Part shown: positions 56,735 through 64,000 of the stretch, piece after piece
How positions within the stretch are numbered: the stretch's first letter is position 1
Layout of the letters: the number at the start of each line of letters is the position of its first letter
Source: Dastarcus helophoroides
Lineage: Eukaryota; Arthropoda; Insecta; Coleoptera; Bothrideridae
NCBI GenBank assembly: GCA_028583605.1
Contig: CM053335.1
Span: 17,963,347 to 18,027,346 of the forward strand
Length of the DNA stretch: 64,000 nt
Direction: 5' to 3'
Translations under genes and position numbers: made by a program
The notes under the pieces: generated by a model
What the model was told of the DNA's origin: nothing
The model's input: only the letters and a program-made list of their open reading frames with translations
Database searches by the model: none

Positions 56735-56800
56735 TCCCAATTTAACAAGTTGTAATTTTGTGCGAACTATTTGTAACTTTGGATAGTCGATAACGTCGTG
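56735..56800. repeat. dispersed fragment of the 358-bp repeat
   Basis: TTTTGTGCGAACTATTTGTA then ACTTTGGATAGTCGATAACG followed by GTGGCTTCTTCC matches the 54 kb unit. Inverted relatives lie at about 60230-60262 and 60390-60440. Confidence 0.6.
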
Positions 56801-57572
56801 GCTTCTTCCTAGTTCGTTCTAAAGATATAAAAAATGCGAAACCAATTAAAAATAATTTAAAATTAGCCCCCCAGTAATAAGCGTACGCCTATTAGTGAAT
56901 TCCTTTGGCGTTCCCTCGCCGACTAACGGAAATGCATGTTCCAAAAATGTACCCACTAATGAACCTATGCAATTATTGGGTGGGTGTTACGCGTCGGACC
57001 TGACGAGAATAAAAAGCACCGACGCCGCGAATTAGTTGTAACAGATACATATGCCGGAGCATTTTACCGCGCCGCAAAATGTAATTTTAAATTGCAAATT
57101 TGCTAATTTGATTGATACTCGAATGCAACTACAATTTATGCGAACCCGCATCACCCAACTTAAGCTTATTTAATGGAGAGCTACGTTTTAATTTACTTTT
57201 CCAATTGCGCAACGTTGGGCCCTCGAATGAAAACCATCTCTGGTGGCCATCAGTGACGCCATTTCGTTCCGTAATTGGTTGGCTTCGACCGGAATTTATT
57301 CCCTGACTCCGACTCTTTAAAAAAATCTGACCGATATACACTGTCGATGTTTTAAGTGAAACGTATTCAGTAAAACTGAAACACTGATTCAATGGAGGTT
57401 CGCCACATTTTAAAGTTGGTTTTTTCCTAGCAGGGGGATAATTAAATGGTATATTTGGTAACCCCCCGTCGTTTAATAGACCGTTTCATGAGGATTACTA
57501 GGTGGTTTTGCGATTATTAATATTTAGTTTTTTCTTATTTTTGTTTTTGACAAACGCAAAACCACTCTCTCT

Positions 57573-57623
57573 CAAAAAGACTCTCTCTCCAGATGATTAG
57601 AAATCTGGAGAGAGTCTTTTTGA
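57573..57623. repeat. perfect hairpin
   Basis: AAAAAGACTCTCTCTCCAGA pairs with TCTGGAGAGAGTCTTTTT; stem about 22 bp, loop about 8 bases. Confidence 0.75.
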
Positions 57624-57767
57624 CAAAGGGGCACAAAACATCGTTTAATTTGAAACTTTTTCTCTTATCAGAAACATTTTGGTTCAGTTTTACTGAATTT
57701 ATGCGAGTTAAAGTTTCCACACTAAATAGAATCGACGGATGTCGACGTAACCGATTATATATTAATC

Positions 57768-57812
<45 letters not shown>

Positions 57813-57952
57813 CATTTCCACAATTATGTATTGTTTTATTTACTTTATTCCAGTTAAAATTTCCACATCGTATAGAATGGACGGGCGCCGATGTAACCGA
57901 ATATAGCTTAATTGTGTATATATACATATACACAATGTGTAGTCTTCTTTTA

Positions 57953-58123
57953 AGGTTATGGTAGTTACATATAAAACAAGTGGCACTTAATTAACAATTT
58001 GTATATGTATATACATACATATGTATACATATATACATACATATTCACAATGTATGAATACATATACATATACAAAATGTTAATTAATTGACCCTTGTTT
58101 TATATGTAACGACCATAACCCCA
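57953..58123. mobile_element. fold-back (MITE-like) element
   Basis: GGTTATGGTAGTTACATATA near the left end and TATATGTAACGACCATAACC at the right end are inverted repeats. Pairing extends to AACAAG/CTTGTT and TTAATTAACA, about 50-60 bp per arm, with a TATACATA-rich centre. No clear target duplication. Confidence 0.6.
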
Positions 58124-60557
58124 AACGAATATTCCTTTTATGTTTTAATGCCAAGCTCTTTGATTTAAATAAACATAAAACAAATTAAGACGTTATAAAT
58201 GAAGTGCTTACGCAAACAGCTTTCGTGGATAAAAATTTCAGTGTCTTTGAGTGTATATTTGTGCTCCATTAAAAGCTTTTAAATATTTTCGAAAAGCATT
58301 TAAATGTATTTGTACAACTACTTAAACTCTTTAGGTCCGCTCGTTTACAAAAGTTGTTTGTAGATCAAAACACGCGCTAAAAGCTTCTTTAAGCGACCGA
58401 CCGGTCGCCGGTGATTAGAGGAACCAAAACCTTAAGTAAAAAGAAGAAGAAAAAAATATCGAGTTTTAAACGAACTGGTCCAATTCATTAGAATCTGACG
58501 TTTATTTACACTTAATTAAATGCTATCCGTTTTATCAACTGAATGGCTACGATTTCATTTATTTCATGATGCTCGAGATTCTGATAAACGCGGAGGGAAC
58601 AAATTTATTTACCACTGGGAAAATAATCCACCAATGGATATTTAAATCTGCACAGGGAACGTCTTATTTAAATGGATTTACTAACAACACAAATTAAGAA
58701 TGCACTGCACGTGAACGTACAAAGAACTTCGTTATAACTCTAATTACTTGTAAACATTCGATAGACGTCTCGAACCTATGGGTAATGTCTCCGGATGCAT
58801 ATCTCCCTCACAACTTCTATTAATAAATTATTCTATTCTATTACTAAATTATAAAAAATAGCAAATTTAAAATAGTAATTTTCAGTTTAAATGTTTAAAC
58901 TTCAAAAAATCGTCAAATTTTTAATGAAAGCTTGGAATTTCTATTTTTCGTAAGAAACAAAACCCATGAATTTCGAAAGAAAAAAAAGTAAATTTTGGGT
59001 CAAAGTAAGTAAAAAATGATGAACTCATATCATTAGCTGCTATTAATTAATCAATGGCGCGTTAATCAATCAAATGGAGATTTAGAAAATCGTTTCTGTT
59101 AAAATTAGAATGAGTGACTTCAAAAGTAAAAAAAAATCAGAATCGGGAATGGACCACTACCAATTAGATTTTCAGTCGATGTAATAGAAAGGTCTTTATG
59201 AAATTTACATTGACGTGTACCAGCAAATGCAATTAACGATGTCAATTAGAATTAAAAGCAGGGTATTTTAATGAGGGGAAGGAAGGTTATATACATTTGT
59301 CTAATTTTAGTTAAAACTCCAATTAAAATCGGTAATAACAGGATTTTGTTTCGGGTTTAATTATTTTATAGAAGACAAGATATATTAATTAAACAAACGA
59401 GCTTATTTCACAAATTACTCGACATGATATTAAAATTCCGGCGTAAATTTTAGAAATGACGAAAAATCGGGCATAATTGGGAGCGCACGTCCTAATTAGA
59501 CAATACTTTTAAAATAAGTTCGGACATAATGAAAGCCAACATAATTCCTGGGATGACATAATAAAATGCTCGTTCATCAAAAGTTCTAATTAAACCTGTA
59601 TCTAATTATCTTGTAGCTAATTAAATATCTAACCGCGACGAGATTCTCTCGATGAGCTCGAAAGCATCCTTACAAAACTAAAGTACAAGGCGGGGATTTT
59701 GACTCTGTTTATCCAACTTTCTGACAGTTCAAACCCAATAAATGTTATAATGAGGCGCTTTATGTATATTTACGGGCTCTATAAATGAGGCCGATACTCC
59801 ATTTATAATCTATTACGCAGGCTCATAATTAGTTTCTCGTTTTAATTAATAATTAAGGAGAGACTGCTTCATAAACTGTCTTCTATCCTCCATACGCCAT
59901 GATTTATTCTATCAATTTTGCCCGGTTCGCTTTTGCTCCTTCTCCAAACCCCCACCACTGGATTACTCACTTTTCTAAACGCTAATTGGTTTTCGCACTT
60001 ATATAATATAGCGTGAAACACGTAACTCTTACTTTAGATAAGTCGTTTTCGCAACAGATTATTATATTACTCACTCATTTAACCAACCGTCAAGGTCAAA
60101 ATTTTAATAAGTGCACTAAGTAAATCCTACGATTTTTCATCGACATAAAATTCTTCATTTCTTCATTTATGTTAAATGATACAGTCTTAGCACATTAGGC
60201 AATCCATGAAGAAATCTAGTAAATTGGCAGTTGTCAACGACCCAAAGTCACGAATAGTTCGCGCAAAATCAGCGTTTATTGGTCTTGACACACATCTGTT
60301 TTATTTTGGTTATAAATCAGATAACAACCTTCTTCTTTTGGTTATAAATTCGATAACAACGTTCTAGTTTGTGTTCAAATAACTCTAGTAACTGACGTCG
60401 TCAACTATCCAAAGTTACAAACGGTTCGTTCAAAATTATGCTATCAAATCGATGGTTTCGTGTGATTGTAAATCAGTTGGTGTTTGGACACAATTATTAG
60501 ATGCCAACTCAAATTCTTCTAATAAGTAAGAAGTTCGATTGGTACCATAAAAGCGAT

Positions 60558-61006
60558 CACCATAGACAGTGGACACATCACAATGTTCACCATAGACAGT
60601 GGACACATCACAATGTTCACCATAGACAGTGGACACATCACAATGTTCACCATAGACAGTGGACACATCACAATGTTCACCATAGACAGTGGATACATCA
60701 CAATGTTCACCATAGACAGTGGACACATCACAATGTTCACCATAGACAGTGGACACATCACAATGTTCACCATAGACAGTGGACACATCACAATGTTCAC
60801 CATAGACAGTGGACACATCACAATGTTCACCATAGACAGTGGACACATCACAATGTTCACCATAGACAGTGGACACATCACAATGTTCACCATAGACAGT
60901 GGACACATCACAATGTTCACCATAGACAGTGGACACATCACAATGTTCACCATAGACAGTGGACACATCACAATGTTCACCATAGACAGTGGACACATCG
61001 CAATGT
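60558..61006. repeat. 30-bp tandem repeat, 15 near-identical copies
   Basis: Unit CACCATAGACAGTGGACACA + TCACAATGTT. Only one internal substitution (GGATACATC at about 60691) and a variant last unit. Since 30 is a multiple of three and the unit lacks stops in several frames, ORFs up to 186 codons exist on both strands (for example HHRQWTHHNV and STVYGEHCDV decapeptides). They are most simply by-products of a recent expansion. Confidence 0.95.
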
Positions 61007-61460
61007 TGCTCGAGTTCTACCTGGTCTCTTCTGAAAATGCAAATGCCCGCCTGAAATTATCTGTCGTATCCTGCTCCAGCTAGAATTCAAACTTTGCGGG
61101 CGCGCGCTATAGTTGCTACCGGCGAGGGGAAACGACGAATATACATCATAGCTTAACCCCCTTATTTTCTTGTCTGTCTGCCTTCAGACGAGATGCTCTC
61201 TAATTAGCAAAATGTTAATTAGATGCAGCTCCAGAACACGGCAGATAATAATCAGGCTGAGTAAAGCAGTATGTGGCTTGCTGACGCACTTAACTATTCT
61301 CTGGTGCGATCACGAAATTAAATTAGTCTTCTTAAAAAAAAATCAGATTGTCTAGGGGATGGTTTGGCGAATGTAAAAAACATTGAAATTATCGTAGATT
61401 TCGTTTTGTTGGTTTATTTTTTTAACTCATCTGATGCGAACAACGTTAATTTTTGGAACA
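61007..61460. other. spacer, no supported gene
   Basis: Unique sequence including a short GCGGGCGCGCGC patch. No recognised coding sequence. Confidence 0.4.
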
Positions 61461-61462
61461 AC

Positions 61463-61706
61463 AATAAGTATCGATTTGATGCAACGGACTGGTCCTTGGT
61501 TATCTTCAAAAATTGAAACACAGAACTTGTCCCCTGAAACCAAGAAAAATTAAAAAACACAACAAAGGTTGCTCTAACGCGTTTCGACAGCCAAGCTGTC
61601 ATCTTCAGAGAGAAACTGCTGTCGAAACGCATTAGAGCAACCTTTGTTGTGTTTTTTAATTTTTCTTGGTTTCAGGGGACAAGTTCTGTGTTTCAATAAG
61701 TATCGA
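61463..61706. mobile_element. palindromic Penelope-like element with 12-bp target duplication
   Basis: 61475-61694, flanked by AATAAGTATCGA at 61463-61474 and 61695-61706. The tail (TTTGATGCAACGGACTGGTC) is at the left, so it is inverted relative to 43985. The arms meet near 61617; the right arm has lost the CTGAAGATGAC part, so only the minus-strand hammerhead-like motif is whole. Confidence 0.7.
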
Positions 61707-61709
61707 AAC

Positions 61710-62640
61710 AAGCTTTCATTAATTCTTCATGGCGAGTTCTTATTGACCGGAAGAAATGGTAAATAAAATCAATAAACAAGCTTTGATTAAGTATTTTTCA
61801 AAAGCATTTTTTTTTAATCTGCGTATAGAATGTAATTTACAATTGAATTTTAATTGAAATTTGATAAAATACTGTCTATAGTGTGCCAACCAATGTTTAA
61901 AAGGAGTCTATTGGTTTATCGTATGCAACTCAATATTTAAAAGGAATCTGAGTCTTTGAAATTCTATGATTATGACGAAGCCAAGCCCCCATAGCACGGG
62001 CGCGCGTCATTTCTACGCAATGAGTGCGTAATCCTGTTGGGATCCCATTAAATGCGAGCTACTCAATTAATCAATAAATAACGTGTTCGGCGTGTCCGCT
62101 TTTTGAAAGGCAGTGTCGCGTAAAAGTATTTTTAAAAGTCATATTAGTCGTAGGATTAGAATTATTTTTTTTTAATGAAATCATTAAAATGTTGAAATTC
62201 TATTTCATAAATTCTAGTCTAGTGTTTAAATTGGATATTATATTTTCTATTGCAGAATAATACAATTATTCTCAATTATCGATGAATGGAGATCCTTTGG
62301 TAGATAGTAGGGTTATACACGGCGTGTGGGAAGATGAAATAGCGCAAGGAAATAAAGACATTCCTGATAGGGGATCTTTATATTCTTTTATGGCTGACAG
62401 GACGTATTGTCTTTGAAATTGATTAAGATAAAAATCTAACAAAATACCATGTCCTTTTGATTTTTTAACTCGTCCAACTAAAAATGGTACGTTTTATGTC
62501 ATAATTTCACAGAATAGCGTTTGTATAAAATGATATACAATTATAATGTTTGAACTTTTACAATCCACCAATTTTAGTTTATTAAAAGAAGAATGAAGAA
62601 TCTCGAACAGCAAATAAATGTGCTCCAGTAAATAATATGC
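61710..62640. other. intergenic stretch, no supported gene
   Basis: AT-rich unique sequence, no recognised motif. Confidence 0.4.
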
Positions 62641-62689
62641 TTTCTCCTGTTAAGAAGCTTCATTAGAATCATTGGAGAACGCGGTCTCT

Positions 62690-64000
62690 TCTTTTTTCGT
62701 CTCTTCTCTTTTATTCCCATCTCTTCTCTTCTCTTTTCTTCTCATCTCTTCTTTTCCCTTCCCATCTCTTCTCTTTTCTCCTCTTCTTATTTCTTCTCTT
62801 CCTATCTTTTCTGTTTTCTTCTTTTCTCTTTTCATCTCTTCTCTTTTCATCTCTTTTCTTCCCTTCCCATCTCTTCTCTTTCCTTCTCTTCTTATTTCTT
62901 CTCTTCCTATCTTTTCTGTTTTCTTCTCTTCTCATCTCTTCCCTTCACTTTCCATCTCCTCCCTTCTCTTCTCTTCTCTTCTCTTCTCTTCTCTTCTCTT
63001 CTCTTCTCTTCTCTTCTCTTCTCTTCTCTCTCTTCTCCTCTCATCTCCTCCTCTCTCATCTCCTCTCATCTCCTCTCATCTCCTCTCATCTCCTCTCATC
63101 TCCTCTCATCTCCTCTCATCTCCTCTCATCTCCTCTCATCTCCTCTCATCTCCTCTCATCTCCTCTCATCTCCTCTCATCTCCTCTCATCTCCTCTCATC
63201 TCCTCTCATCTCCTCTCATCTCCTCTCATCTCCTCTCATCTCCTCTCATCTCCTCTCATCTCCTCTCATTCTCTTCTCTTCTTCTCTCTTCTCTTCTCTT
63301 CTCTTCTCTTCTCTCTTCTCTTCTCTTCTCTTCTCTTCTCTTCTCTTCTCTTCTCTTCTCTTCTCTTCTCTTCTCTTCTCTTCTCTTCTCTTCTCTTCTC
63401 TTCTCTTCTCTTCTCTTCTCTTCTCTTCTCTTCTCTTCTCTTGCTCTTCTCTTCTCTTCTCTTCTTCTCTTCTCTTCTCTTCTCTTCTCTTCTCTTCTCT
63501 TCTCTTCTCTTCTCTTCTCTTCTCTTCTCTTCTCTTCTCTTCTCTTCTCTTCTCTTCTCTTCTCTTCTCTTCTCTTCTCTTCTCTTCTCTTCTCTTCTCT
63601 TCTCTTCTCTTCTCTTCTCTTCTCTTCTCTTCTCTTCTCTTCTCTTTCTCTCTTCTCTTCTCTTCTCTTCTCTTCTCTTCTCTTCTCTTCTCTTCTCTTC
63701 TCTTCTCTTCTCTTCTCTTCTCTTCTCTTCTCTTCTCTTCTCTTCTCTTCTCTTCTCTTCTCTTCTCTTCTCTTCTCTTCTCTTCTCTTCTCTTCTCTTC
63801 TCTTCTCTTCTCTTCTCTTTCTCTTCTCTTCTCTTCTCTTCTCTTCTCTTCTCTTCTCTTCTCTTCTCTTCTCTTCTCTTCTCTTCTCTTCTCTTCTCTT
63901 CTCATCTCTCTTCTCTTCTCTTCTCTTCTCATCTCTTCTCATCTCTTCTCATCTCTTCTCATTCTCTTCTCTTCTCTTCTCTCTCTTCTCTTCTCTTCTC
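62690..64000. repeat. polypyrimidine microsatellite (TTCTC)n with (TCATCTCCTC)n block
   Basis: Imperfect at 62690-62960, then pure (TCTTC)n, then about 22 copies of a decamer CTCATCTCCT at 63035-63265, then (TCTTC)n to the window end. The long Arg/Glu/Lys ORFs on the minus strand are translations of this repeat. Confidence 0.98.

Larger units (their letters stand above)
56805..60550. other. long unique intergenic region with small fold-backs
   Basis: AT-rich, TTAATTA-dense, no supported gene. It holds the hairpin at 57573-57623, a pair of ~55-bp direct repeats around a (TA)n tract (57710-57765 and 57855-57905), and the inverted repeat at 57953-58123. ORFs at 57129-57392 and 57535-57964 read through these and lack any motif. 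Confidence 0.5.

Noticed and set aside
57535..57964. Overlapping 132- and 123-codon ORFs on opposite strands
   Set aside because: Both run through a (TA)n tract and a duplicated non-coding motif; the YIYIYIY runs are microsatellite translation.
60436..61083. Four overlapping ORFs of 159-186 codons encoding decapeptide repeats
   Set aside because: A 30-bp repeat without stops keeps many frames open on both strands; no one frame is favoured and flanks show no coding signal.
63246..63942. Two 228-codon Arg/Glu/Lys-rich minus-strand ORFs
   Set aside because: They are translations of a pure (TTCTC)n microsatellite, open in several frames at once, with no non-repeat start or end.

Overview
This looks like an AT-rich, repeat-dominated piece of an arthropod (most likely insect) nuclear genome. 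The reasons are GT-AG introns of about 50 bp, a secreted DUF1091-type gene pair, hAT, non-LTR, Penelope-like and LTR-type mobile elements, and long satellites. The species cannot be named from sequence alone. There is no prokaryotic organisation: nearly all short ORFs here lie in repeats and are not genes.

The only well-supported host genes are two tandem paralogues at 24723-25394 and 29619-30295. Each has four exons, three micro-introns, a signal peptide and a DUF1091-like cysteine pattern. A ~219-255 bp tandem array at 25369-27330 begins inside the last exon of the first copy. It multiplies that gene's end (last codons, a stop codon and an AATAAA), so it seems to have grown out of the gene itself.

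The dominant mobile family is an LTR of about 310-450 bp (TGTWAC...GTAACA) with a 4-bp target duplication. Each copy carries heat-shock elements, several GATA motifs, a TATA box, an initiator and AATAAA. Copies lie at about 290-1833, 6513, 11351 (diverged), 22641, 27970, 31061, 32238, 33623, 35337, 37838, 42749, 50061, 50651, 55332 and 56278. One complete element, 55332-56725 (LTR, 494-bp non-coding interior, LTR, flanked by ATAG), shows the family is a terminal-repeat retrotransposon in miniature. Its interior carries a hammerhead-ribozyme-like motif shared with Penelope-like palindromic elements, so it resembles a retrozyme. At 31890-36310 the same element forms a tandem array.

Penelope-like material includes a decayed GIY-YIG endonuclease piece at about 4101-4230, palindromic elements with 11-12 bp target duplications at 23615, 43985 and 61475, and a canonical type I hammerhead on the minus strand at 44301-44363 with a degenerate opposing copy at 44537-44599. 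Other mobile DNA: a 925-bp hAT derivative (2927-3851) with a perfect 8-bp duplication, 3' ends of a non-LTR retrotransposon (15820, 38540, 41100, 45398, 46250), and several small fold-back elements.

Tandem repeats fill much of the rest: 20-bp (2030), 125/250-bp (7672-11335), ~311-bp (11670-12860), ~310-bp (13930-14990), CAGCTG-rich 18-bp (17570-19170), 50-bp (20090-21880), 20-bp hairpin arrays (28710-29140; 40130-41130; 46060-46280), ~350-bp (47380-48985), 15-bp (49390-49690), 19-bp and ~358-bp (53850-55320), a near-perfect 30-bp array (60558-61006) and pyrimidine tracts (62690-64000). The stretches at 4260-6330, 51475-53360 and 56730-60550 look like unique intergenic sequence in which I cannot support a gene.
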